From the NCBI GenBank assembly GCA_037447655.1, contig JBBHKE010003117.1:115557-179556 (forward strand): a DNA stretch of 64,000 nucleotides. Reading direction: 5' to 3'. The position numbers were made by a program, and so were the translations under genes. Positions 1 to 11,368 of this stretch are shown in pieces. The first letter of the stretch is position 1. Each line of letters starts with the position of its first letter. This stretch comes from Zygnema cylindricum (taxonomy: Eukaryota; Streptophyta; Zygnematophyceae; Zygnematales; Zygnemataceae). The notes beneath the pieces are model-generated. The model was not told where the DNA came from, did not search any database, and was given only the letters and a program-made list of their open reading frames with translations.

Positions 1-850
1 CTTTTACACTAACATAGGTACGAGTACAAAATCTGACAAATTGTACACCGTCGCGTCCTTACTCTAATTCATACTTCAAAAGTAGGCGTTTTTTGGTGGG
101 CCTTTTGTCGGTCGCCTTTAGCGTAAGTTGTGTTACGGGCATTCCATGTGATCTTCTTAGATCGCTACTTTCATCAGTGACCGTCCGATCGTCCGAATCT
201 GACGATAGTCTTATCGTAAGTTGTGTTATGGGCTTTTCATGTGATCTTCTTAGATCGCTACTTTCATCAATGACCGTCAGATCGTCCGAATCTGACGGTT
301 TAAATAAAAAGTCGCTCAAAACTCACAAAAAAAGATTTTTTTGCCCGGTTTTTTTTTCAAATTTAGACATGACGTTTAATTCTCTATCGATCCATGTGCA
401 ACTCAACCCTGTTACTATTTTATTTCATTTTGCGGCCAATACAATATGGGTCTAAAGGCCATATTGTATGTTTTGCATACAATAGGCATATTGTATGGGC
501 GTACGGTCACCTATTTTTGAACTATGCTCTAATTGATTCATACCTCTAATTTGGGTTTCCAGCCGTATAATTAATACGCGATCAATATCTTTACATTAAA
601 ATAGGTACGATCTCATTCTGCCTTTTATTTTGAGCGCAATTTTACGTGCGATCGCAATTATTTTAATCTATGTTTCGTACTTTTTTACTTAATAAACTAC
701 CATTTTGTACGAACTGACACGTCTGTATACCACACTATCCAAGAATATCATAAATTAGAATTATTAACGCTAATTTACCAAAACCTTAATTAACGTAAAA
801 AAAAATGAATGTTATTAATCCTATTTCATATTTTGGGGTCAAAATGCTTT
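1..850. repeat. Degenerate copy of a long-TIR DNA element
   Basis: This AT-rich stretch shares order and wording with 57,480-57,820. Both contain a 'ctctaatttggg' block, a 'gaatctgacaaa..gtaca' block, a 'tttttacttaataaa' block, then 'attattaacgct' and 'attttggggt'. It is therefore another copy, truncated at the left window edge, of the element annotated at 55,644-57,859. No complete terminus is visible here. No host gene is supported in the interval. The short open frames seen belong to the tandem repeat at 120-299. Confidence 0.55.
120..299 (-). repeat. Two-copy 90-bp in-frame tandem repeat
   Basis: Two adjacent 90-bp units (about 120-209 and 210-299) differ at a few positions. Because the period is exactly 30 codons, the minus-strand frame from 319 to 59 keeps open through both and encodes two similar 30-residue units, each containing a DESSDLRRSH core. 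The 86-codon frame ends at 59. It lies inside the degenerate transposon copy, so it may be a remnant of an element-encoded protein. No family is recognised. Confidence 0.5.
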
Positions 851-2480
<1,630 letters not shown>

Positions 2481-3269
2481 TGAAATTCTGTGGTCTCCAT
2501 TGACCCACAGAATGAGCAGCCTATGTAAAGCCTCTAGGATAATATTTGCCCCTTGCACTTTCCCACTCAATAAGTGCCGCCCAAGCACACAAATATTTTG
2601 ACCATCCTCACCCTTGTGAGGACAAGACTCCCTTGAGTCAAACGCAAAAACAATCACTGAATTTGCTCCCCTGAGCAGTAAGCTGGTGAAATATGACCTT
2701 TATAGTTACAAGCTCTCTTAGAGAGAGGTACCTAAATATCATTAAGTCTTGGTCTGCCTACTCATGACTACCTACTACTAAACCCTAGTCCAATAGGAAC
2801 ACTATATAGTAGAAGAAGGTACAATAGGAGATGTACTTATTGTATGGCCATAGTACGACAGTCTACAAGGTGACACTTGTCAAATCGGGAGCCATGGTTC
2901 CTCCTCCCATCTTTCCGGTATCAAATAATGTGGCACCGCGTGTCGCTATCTCCAAATGACGCCAAAATTTCACTTCGCGTGGCGGTTACAATGCCGGTCG
3001 TCCGATCAAAACATATTTTTCACGGTTTAGATTCGCGTACATGCATAAATTGCTCTTTTTGGTTTGTCTGTTGTTAATTAGCAGTTGCGTTAATGTTTAT
3101 ATATCTTTGAAAACGGTCACGCGTATCGTTTCGATAACGCGTTAGTGGTTAAGACGTACGACTATATAGAGGTCCAAAGACCCAGATTCAAATCTAAACT
3201 TAGGCAACATTTTAGTAAAATATCCTCTACTTCAAAATCTGCCACTTTCTAAATATGGCGGCAGCCATG
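2481..3269 (-). repeat. Copia-2 family LTR, left part (split by Copia-1)
   Basis: Positions 2481-2960 match 15,413-15,908 nearly base for base. On the minus strand the LTR starts TGTTGAAAAG at 9805, runs to 9721, is interrupted by Copia-1, and resumes at 3269 to end in AATTTCA at 2481. Without the insertion and one copy of the 5-bp duplication it is about 869 bp. It starts with TG and ends with CA as LTRs do. Confidence 0.8.
3142..3195 (+). other. tRNA-like A-box/B-box pair inside the Copia-2 LTR
   Basis: TTAGTGGTTAAGACG at 3142-3156 resembles an RNA polymerase III A box. AGATTCAAATCT at 3184-3195 resembles a B box (GGTTCAAATCC type). The spacing is tRNA-like. No complete cloverleaf was confirmed, so this is a tRNA-derived or SINE-derived segment rather than a called tRNA gene. 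Confidence 0.35.
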
Positions 3270-4319
3270 TGTAAAAACTAATGGTTTTATTAGTATTTTC
3301 TAGGTTTGAAAAGAAATATAGAAGTTGAGGCAGTCTATCTCTAACTTCTCTCTCCAACTCTCAAACTTGTCACAGTCACTGAGAAATTGGAGAGGAAGCT
3401 AGAGCCATGGCTACCTTGGCTATCCTGAGGTTCACGGGAATTTTATGTTAGGGTTTATTTATTTAATTAAAAGGTATGTGCCGGCGGCAGGATTTGATCC
3501 ATGTACCTACCGGCCGGCAGATAGGAAATAGCCGGTAGCCTTAGCCGTTAAGTCTAGAAGTAGTGTTACGTACTATATAGTTTGATATTTATTTAAATGG
3601 TTATGCGTGCGATAAACCATTTAACTGAAATAAATTACGGGATACATAGATCCAGTAAAATATAAATGTACGACTTACAGTACGGACACAAATCAGTACC
3701 GCGCATTTGTTTCGTAAATGAAACAAATACCGCGCATGTATTTATTACGGCTACGATTAAAGCCGACTTTAATCGGACGGCCGAGATTAGCGCCGAGATC
3801 GCGGAGGAGGATTTCGGCGGTTTGTGGCCATCGCCACATCGGATGACACGTGGCAAAATTCCGTTGGATTGTGGAATCTCCGGAGATTATGACACCGAAT
3901 CCGGATTTGACATGTGTCGACATTTTGGCCATGTCGTACAATGTCCGTACATAAAGTACACCGGCAGCTGTACTTTTACGTACGGAACTCAATTTTGATT
4001 GGTTCCGTTTATCAGTAGATAGAGTTTGTGAGAGAGATAGGACTTAGAAAAATTAGAAGATAGGACCCTCTCTCCCAGAGAGCTTCTGTACAAAAGGTCA
4101 ACTTTGACCCTCCATAACTTACTGCTCACAGGAGCAAATTCAGAGATTCTTTTTGCTATCGACTCAGGGGAGTCTTGCCTTCACAGGGGTGAAGTTGGTC
4201 AGAGTTTTTGTCTGCCAGGGTGGCAGTTATTTTTGCTTAAACACAAAGGGGTCAGGATTATCCTAGAGGCTTCTTGGAAGCTGTCCACTCTGAGGACTTA
4301 TGGAGGTCTCAGAGTCACA
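3270..4319 (+). repeat. Copia-1 5' LTR
   Basis: Starts TGTAAAAACTAATGG and ends GAGTCACA. It aligns end to end with 8671-9720. The ATG at 4300, in frame with gag, lies inside the last 20 bases of the LTR. Confidence 0.93.
3490..3551 (-). other. tRNA-like A-box/B-box pair in the Copia-1 LTR
   Basis: On the minus strand TTAACGGCTAAGGC (3538-3551) resembles an A box. GGATCAAATCC (3490-3500) matches the B-box consensus well. The same pair recurs in the 3' LTR near 8890-8952. Its spacing fits a tRNA-derived head. No anticodon arm was confirmed. Confidence 0.35.
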
Positions 4320-6876
4320 GGTTATGGGCCCACCCTCTAGGGTACCAATCTTTAATGGAACTGGCTTCATATACTGGGAAAGTATGATGATAGGAGCTCT
4401 ATGCGAAAAAAGGTTTTGGGGGATAGTGAGTGGACGATTGGGGCGTCCATCAAGTCTTGGAATTCCTCCAGGGTTTGGAGGAAGCAGATTCACCAGGAAA
4501 GAGGATTCACCTTCAACGGAGGAAACAAAAGAAGGAGAGGTGGTGGACAAAGGAAAGGAGAAGGAGGCGACCACACCAATAGCAACTGGTTTAGCATTCA
4601 TGTCACCTATTCCGAGGAACGAGGAGAATGATACTGAAACCTGGGACTTCAACAATATGGCGGCAAAGCACTTCATCCTACGCCATCTCACTCAAGGACT
4701 TGCATGTCCTCATTTGCAGGTAGAAAGGGCATCCGATCTTTGGATGGCTCTTATAGAGATGTACCGAAGTGGTACGATTCAGCAACAACAGTTGGCTGAT
4801 CAGAAAGTTAAGGAGTATGTATACAAAGGGGGAAATATGTTGGATTTTTGCAATGAGCTTGCTACACTCTTCATGGAGCTACAAAGTGCGGGAAAAGATT
4901 TTAGTGAAAAAGAAAAGGTTAACTGTTTACTGATGAAGTTACCTGATGAGTTCGTGAACATAGTTTACCGTGTGCAAGACTTGCCTGACTCAAGGTGGAT
5001 ATGGAACTCAGTGGTAGGAATGATTCTCGTTCAAGAGAATACAATTGAGATCCGAAGGGGAGGAAAGAGTGGCCAAGCCTTGGCAACAGCGACTGATTGG
5101 AGGAACAAGGATTCCCGAAAACCGGTCGGAAACTATGGGGGTAGGGAGCAGAAAAAACAGGCCGATGAGTTCGAACCAATGGCTCCCAAAGGACTATGTC
5201 ATTTTTGTAAGAAACCGGGGCACTATATGGCAGAGTGCACTAAGCTAACCGAGCTTCGGTTAAAGGAGGGGCAGACCGGTGGTACCCCGAGAGGAAAGAA
5301 AAAGGCCCTTGTCACACAGGTACTTGAGGCTGAATCCGAGGACGAGGACGATGAGCTCCTTTTGGATGAGGAGTTGGAGGCGAAAAATGAGGTCGAAATT
5401 CCACGAAGGCAGAAATGTGCTTACAGTGGATTGAAAGGTGAAGCAGGCTGGATTGTAGATTCAGGTGCCTCCATGCACATGTGTAAGGATAGACACCTGT
5501 TCACTAAGATAAGAAAGATTCCCACCGTAGAGATAGAGTACGGGGATGGGAGGATAGTCACCACTACTCTTGTAGGATCGGTAGATCTAAAAGTGTTAGT
5601 AGAACGAAAGACATCCATACTAACATTCTCCGATGTATTGTTTATTCCGGAGCTGAACAAAAATCTTATCTCTACATCAGTATTAGATGATAAGGGTTTT
5701 TTTACTAGCATTAGGGAAGGAGTCTTTACTGCTAGTTTTGAGGATGATGTCTATTTCATTGCTGAGAAAGGTAGCCATGGGATGTTTAGGCTGATCTTAA
5801 GTAATGAAAAGAAGAAACTTTATTATGCTGGTGTTCATGATATTATGATGTGGCATAAGAGGCTTGGGCATGTCAATCTAGATAAGTTAAGAGAGATGAA
5901 AAAGATGGGAGTGGTGGAAGGGATTCAGTTCAGTGAGAGTGATGATATAAGTGATTGTAGTGGATGTGCTCAAGGTAAAGCACACAGATTACCCTTTCCT
6001 AAGTCAGCCACCTATAAGGGAGAAAAAATTCTAGATCTAGTACACACAGATATTTGGGGACCGACTAAAGTGCCCTCACCGGGGGGGAAGAGATTTATGA
6101 TGACTATAACTGATGATTGGTCTCGGTATTCCCGGGTATATTTTTTGAAAAACAAGTCCGAAGCTGAGGATTGTTTTAGACAATATAAAGCATGGAGCGA
6201 AAAACTCCATGAAACTCCAATCAAGAGAGTAAGGAGTGACAATGGTGGAGAGTATACTTCTAACCAGTTTGAGGATTTTCTGAGGGAAGATGGGGTTCAA
6301 CACCAAAAGACAGTTCCAGAAAATCCTGAACAGAATGGGGTAGCTGAAAGGTTAAATAGAACACTAAGTGATAGTGCTAGAAGTATGTTGTTAGATAAAA
6401 AGATAGGGAAAAGGTTTTGGGCAGAAGCAATGAACTGTGCTAATTACCTCAAGAATGGAGTTCTTACTTCAGCTATAAAAGATCAAACACCTTATGAGAG
6501 ATGGACAGGCCGGAAACCAGACATATCTCACTTAAAGGTTTTCGGCAGTCAAGTGTTCAGTCTAGATACTGATCGGTCCAATTGGAAGCTAGATCCTAAA
6601 GGAAAACCAGGATACTTATTAGGATATGATGAAGATGTTAAAGGATATAGAGTTTATGATCTAAAAAGGGAAGATATAATCTTAGTAAAGCATCTAGTAG
6701 TTATGGATGAAGGAAAGTTTGTAGATCCCTTCAAATATACGAAGTCAGTAAAAATCAGATTTGAGTCAGAAAATTCCGATGACTTTGAGCTTCCTAACTA
6801 TCCAGGTTTTAGAGAAGATGACATTCTTGCAGGAACAAATCAGACTGAAAAGGACTCGGCTGTGGAACTCCAGTGA
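4300..6876 (+). CDS. Copia-1 Gag-protease-integrase polyprotein
   Basis: An 858-codon frame. Gag occupies the first ~330 residues and carries a CCHC zinc knuckle (CHFCKKPGHYMAEC) near residue 305. An aspartic protease motif, WIVDSGASMHMC, follows near residue 385. Next come the integrase N-terminal segment (MMWHKRLGHVNLDKL), the catalytic core (HTDIWGP, RSDNGGEY) and the PEQNGVAERLN block. The frame stops at 6876 inside the linker before reverse transcriptase, where the downstream frame overlaps by four bases in a different register. The start may be the LTR-internal ATG at 4300 or the ATG at 4324 within the primer site. Confidence 0.92.
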   Translation: MEVSESQVMGPPSRVPIFNGTGFIYWESMMIGALCEKRFWGIVSGRLGRPSSLGIPPGFGGSRFTRKEDSPSTEETKEGEVVDKGKEKEATTPIATGLAFMSPIPRNEENDTETWDFNNMAAKHFILRHLTQGLACPHLQVERASDLWMALIEMYRSGTIQQQQLADQKVKEYVYKGGNMLDFCNELATLFMELQSAGKDFSEKEKVNCLLMKLPDEFVNIVYRVQDLPDSRWIWNSVVGMILVQENTIEIRRGGKSGQALATATDWRNKDSRKPVGNYGGREQKKQADEFEPMAPKGLCHFCKKPGHYMAECTKLTELRLKEGQTGGTPRGKKKALVTQVLEAESEDEDDELLLDEELEAKNEVEIPRRQKCAYSGLKGEAGWIVDSGASMHMCKDRHLFTKIRKIPTVEIEYGDGRIVTTTLVGSVDLKVLVERKTSILTFSDVLFIPELNKNLISTSVLDDKGFFTSIREGVFTASFEDDVYFIAEKGSHGMFRLILSNEKKKLYYAGVHDIMMWHKRLGHVNLDKLREMKKMGVVEGIQFSESDDISDCSGCAQGKAHRLPFPKSATYKGEKILDLVHTDIWGPTKVPSPGGKRFMMTITDDWSRYSRVYFLKNKSEAEDCFRQYKAWSEKLHETPIKRVRSDNGGEYTSNQFEDFLREDGVQHQKTVPENPEQNGVAERLNRTLSDSARSMLLDKKIGKRFWAEAMNCANYLKNGVLTSAIKDQTPYERWTGRKPDISHLKVFGSQVFSLDTDRSNWKLDPKGKPGYLLGYDEDVKGYRVYDLKREDIILVKHLVVMDEGKFVDPFKYTKSVKIRFESENSDDFELPNYPGFREDDILAGTNQTEKDSAVELQ
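4320..4334 (+). other. Primer-binding site (initiator tRNA-Met anticodon arm)
   Basis: GGTTATGGGCCCACC begins at the base after the LTR terminus. It does not match the usual 3'-acceptor site (TGGTATCAGAGC). It is perfectly complementary to the anticodon stem-loop of plant initiator tRNA-Met as I know it. This corresponds to the half-tRNA priming described for Drosophila copia. The ATG at 4324-4326 lies inside the site. Confidence 0.75.
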
Positions 6877-8657
6877 CAACTCTACTCGAAGCGGAAGACG
6901 TGGTGGAAATTGATTCGGAATCAAGGGATAGGGGAGAAGCCGAGTTTGTTCGAAAGAATCCACGAGAACCATCTATTTCGGCCTCAGATTTTGAGGGGGG
7001 GAGGAGAAGTAGCAAAAGACTGCAAGAAAAACAGGTTAATAACAAGGTAACTAAACTATCTCATCAAGATGAACCTCAAACTTATGGAGAGGCGATGACT
7101 TGTCCAGAAAGAAACCGGTGGAAGACAGCCATCAATGAGGAGATGGCTTCAATCATGGCAGCAAATACTTGGGAGCTGGTGGACTGTCCACCTAACCGAA
7201 AACCAATCGGTTTTAAGTGGGTTTTCAAACTAAAACTGAACCCAGATAACACAATCGAGCGCTACAAGGCCAGATTAGTGGCAAAGGGATTTACACAAAA
7301 GGAAGGAATTGACTACGAGGAAACCTTTGCCCCGGTGGTCAGATTTCCCTCCGTCCGCATACTTCTCAGTTTAGCAGCGGCGGAAGACATGGAAGTGCAC
7401 CAGATGGACATCAAAACAGCCTTTTTGCATGGAGAATTGGAAGAGGAGATCTTCATGCGACAACCCGAAGGGTTTGTGGAAGAAGGAGAGGAGAGTAAGG
7501 TATGCCGGCTGATTAAATCTCTTTATGGTTTGATACCGGCGCCTCGACAGTGGAATAAGAAGCTTGATGAGTTTCTTACCGGTCTAGGATATATTCGGAT
7601 CAGCTCAGATCACTCAATCTATGTTTTCGAAGATGAGGAAGGTTTTATATTTATTGCAATTTATGTTGATGATTTGCTTGTTTTAAGTAAATCAATGGAA
7701 AAAATTAATAAACTGAAAACCGATCTTAAGGGGAGATTTGAAATGAAGGATATGGGGGAAGCAAAATATATTTTGGGAATTCAAGTAGAGAGAGACCGAA
7801 AAAGGAAAATTATAAGATTGACTCAAAAGGAAGCAATAGGGAACATGCTTGAAAAATTTCAAATGGATAAAGCTAATAGTTGTACAACTCCAATGGAGTT
7901 GAAGAAGGGAAGTGAGGGGAGTGAGGAAGAAGGAGTCATAGTCTTAGACGAGGAATTATCTCCTGATGAACAGAAGTTCATGCAGACTATTCCTTACAGG
8001 CAAGTAGTGGGAAGTCTAATCTATTTTATGAATTGTACCCGGCCGGATTTAGCTGCAGCTGTAGGAGTGCTAAGTAGAAGTCTAAATGCTCCCACTAAGA
8101 AGGATTGGGAGGCAGCTAAGAGAGTCCTTAGATACTTGGTAGGAACTAGAGATCTATGGTTGCATTTGGGTGGGGAGAATACTGACATCACTACTTGGAG
8201 TGATGCCAGTTATGGTGATGCTCCGATGAGGAGATGTACTTCTGGATATGTATTATATGTGGGTGATGGGGCTTGCTGTTGGAGTAGCAAATAGCAAAAG
8301 GTTATTGCTCAGTCCACCATGGAGGCTGAGTATATGGCCTCTTGCTCTGCTGTAAAAGAATTGATGTGGGTCAAGTCTTTGCTTGGTGAGCTTGGTCACC
8401 TTAAGAGTGGTGTGCAGAAAATATTTTGTGATAATCAGGCAGCAATCGCTATTTCTGCCAATCCTAAACACCATTTTAAAGCCAAACACATGGACATCAG
8501 ACTCAGCTTTGTTAGAGAGAAAGTAGAAAACAAAATAATCAGTTTAGAGTACAGACCAGATAGTGAGATGGTAGCAGATATGATGACCAAACCTGTGCCT
8601 TCCCCTAAGCTAATTTTTTGCAGGGAGAAGTGTGGTCTGAAATTAAAGATTGACTAG
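6873..8657 (+). pseudogene. Copia-1 reverse transcriptase and RNase H, one nonsense codon
   Basis: The frame from 6873 runs through the linker and a copia reverse transcriptase (WVFKLKLNPDNTIERYKAR, QMDIKTAFLHGELEEE, YVDDLLV active site). It reaches the start of RNase H, where TAG at 8292-8294 stands in place of the Gln codon kept in Copia-2 (SSKQQKV). After the stop, the same frame continues to 8657 with STMEAEYMAS and the DNQAAIAI and KHMDIR segments. It is out of register with the upstream frame by -1. In copia elements gag-pol is normally one frame, so both breaks are probably inactivating. Confidence 0.9.
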
Positions 8658-8670
8658 AAAATAAGGGGAG
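8658..8670 (+). other. Copia-1 polypurine tract
   Basis: AAAATAAGGGGAG lies between the pol stop codon and the first base of the 3' LTR. This is the expected place and composition for the plus-strand primer. Confidence 0.85.
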
Positions 8671-9720
8671 TGTAGAAACTAATGGTTTTATTAGTATTTT
8701 CTAGGTCTGAAAAGAAATATAGAAGTCGAGGCAGTCTATCTCTAACTTCTCTCTCCAACTCTCAAACTTGTCGCAGTCACTGAGAAATTGGAGAGGAAGC
8801 TAGAGCCATGGCTACCTTGGCTATCCTGAGGTTTACGGGAATTTTGTGTTAGGGTTTATTTATTTAATTAAAAGGTATGTGCCGGCGGCAGGATTTGATC
8901 CATGTACCTTCCGGCCGGCAGATAGGAAATAGCCGGTAGCCTTAGCCGTTAAGTCTAGCAGTAGTGTTACATAGCGTATAGTTTGATATTTATTTAAATA
9001 GGTGTACGTGCGATAAATCATTTAACTGAAATGAATTACGGGATACATAGATCCAGTAATAAATAATGTACGACTTACGGTACGGACACAAATCAGTACC
9101 GCGCATTTGTTTCGTAAATGAAACAAATATCGCGCATGTATTTATTACGGCTACGATTAAAGCCGAATTTAATCGGACGGCCGGAATTTGCCCCGAGATC
9201 GCGGAGGAAGATTTCGGCGGTTTGTGGCCATAGCCACATCGGATGACGCGTGGCAAAATTCCGTTGCATTGTGGAATCTTCGGAGATTATGGCACCGAAT
9301 CCGGATTTGACATGTGTCGACATTTTGGCCATGTCGTACAATGTCCGTACATAAAGTACACCGGCAGCTGTACTTTTACGTACGGAACTCAATTCTGATT
9401 GGTTCCGTACATTAGTAGATAGAGTCTGTGAGAGAGATAGGACTTAGAAAAATTAGAAGATAGGACCCCCTCTCCCAGAGAGCTTCTGTACAAAAGGTCA
9501 ACTTTGACCCTCCATAACTTACTGCTCAGGGGAGCAAATTCAGAGATTCTTTTTGCTATCGACTCAGGGGAGTCTTGTCTTCACAGGGGTGAAGTTGGTC
9601 AGAGTTTTTGTCTGCCAGGGTGGCAGTTATTTTTTGCTTAAACACAAAGGGGTCAGGATTATCCTAGAGGCTTCTTGGAAGCTGTCCACTCTGAGGACTT
9701 ATGGAGGTCTCAGAGTCACA
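8671..9720 (+). repeat. Copia-1 3' LTR
   Basis: A 1050-bp repeat starting TGTAGAAACTAATGG and ending GAGTCACA. It is the partner of 3270-4319 and is followed by the target duplication CCATG. Confidence 0.93.
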
Positions 9721-9805
9721 CCATGGTGTGCCTTTGATCCTCACTCTCTTTCTTTAAAGTAAAACTAAAAAAGAGAAGTGAACTATTAATAACCTCTTTT
9801 CAACA
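9721..9805 (-). repeat. Copia-2 LTR, right part
   Basis: On the minus strand this begins TGTTGAAAAG at 9805, right after a purine-rich tract following the Copia-2 RNase H stop. It continues up to the CCATG target duplication of Copia-1, then resumes at 3269. Confidence 0.8.
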
Positions 9806-11368
9806 CTCCACTTAATTCCTAGTCACTTTTTAATTTTAACCCACAGTTTTCTCTGCAATAAATAAACTTAGGGGAAGGCACTGGTTTTGTCATCATGTCT
9901 GCAATCATTTCTGTATCAGTTTTATGAACCAGTTTAATAATTTTATTTTCAACTTTCTCTCTGACAAAGCTTAGTCTAATATCCATATGCTTAGCTTTGA
10001 AATGATGTTTTGGATTAGCTGCAATAGAGATAGCAGCTTGATTATCACAAAAAACATTTTGAGTTCCATACTTCATGACCCCAAGTTCTTCAAGAAGAGA
10101 TTTAACCCACATTAATTCTTTGGTGGCAGCACAGGAAGCCATGTATTCAGCCTCCATAGTGGACTGAGCAACTACTTTTTGTTGCTTGCTACTCCAACAA
10201 CATGCACCGGATCCAATTTGCAACACATATCCAGTCGTACACTGCCTTAAAGGCACATCTCCATAACTAGCATCACTCGAGGTGGTGATGTCAGTGTGTT
10301 CCCCTCCCTAATGCAACCATAATTCCCTTGTCCCCACCAAATACCTTATCACTCTTTTGGCAGCCTCCCAGTCTCTCTTCTTGGTTCATTTAGACTTCTA
10401 CTAAGGACACCTATAGCTACAGCTATATCCGGACGGGTAGAGTTCATAAAATAAATTAAATTGCCTACGATCTGTCGATAAAAGATATTTTCTATAAATT
10501 TTCTTTCTATCTCATCCATCTCATCATTAATGATCAATATTCCACTCTCTTCACTCCCCTCAAACACTTTCTTCAAATCCATAGGAGTAGTACATCCGTT
10601 TGCTTTTTCCAATCTGAATTTTTTTTAGCATATTACCGATTGCTTCTTTTTGAGTGAGTCTTATAATTCTTTTCCCTTATCTCTCTCCATCTGAATTCCC
10701 AAAATATAATTTGCTTCGCCGAGATCTTTCATATCAAAACTGCTTCTAAGATCCCGTTTTAGTTTGTTAATTTTATCTAGGGACTTGCTTAAGACCAACA
10801 AATCATCCACATAAATAGCAATAAATATCACTCCATCCTCATCCTTAAATAAATATATGGAGTGATCTGAACTAATTCTGATATACCCCAAACCAGTCAG
10901 AAATTCGTCGAGCTTTATATTCCACTGTCGCGGGGTTTGCTTAAGCCCATAGAGTGATTTTATCAGTTTGCAAACTTTGTTTTCTTCCCCACTTTCCACG
11001 AAACCTTGCGGTTGCCTCATGTAAATTTCTTCTTCCAACTCTCCGTGCAAAAAGGTCGTTTTAATATCCATCTGGTGTATTTCCATATCCTCCGCTGCGG
11101 CTATACTCCAAAGGATTATAACAGAAGGAAATCTGACTACAGGTGCAAAGGTTTCTTCGTAGTCTATCCCCTCTTTTTGAGTATAACCTTTTGCAACTAA
11201 CCTAGCTTTGTACCTCTCAATGGTATTATCGGGGATTAATTTAAGTTTAGAAACCCACTTACATCCGATCGGTTTTCTGCCCGGTGGACAATCTACCAAC
11301 TCCCATGTATTGGCTTCCATGATAGAGGCCATTTCTTCATTTATAGCTGTGATCCACCAGCTACTTTG

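Larger units (their letters stand above)
3270..9720 (+). mobile_element. Copia-1, nearly complete Ty1/copia LTR retrotransposon
   Basis: A 6451-bp element with two 1050-bp LTRs (3270-4319 and 8671-9720), each starting TGTA and ending CACA. It has a primer site at 4320, a purine tract before the 3' LTR, and copia-order gag, protease, integrase, reverse transcriptase and RNase H. The element is flanked by a perfect 5-bp target duplication, CCATG at 3265-3269 and 9721-9725. The insertion target is the LTR of a minus-strand Copia-2 element. One frameshift (about 6870) and one nonsense codon (8292) break the polyprotein. The LTRs differ at scattered sites, so insertion is fairly recent but not brand new. 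Confidence 0.95.
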
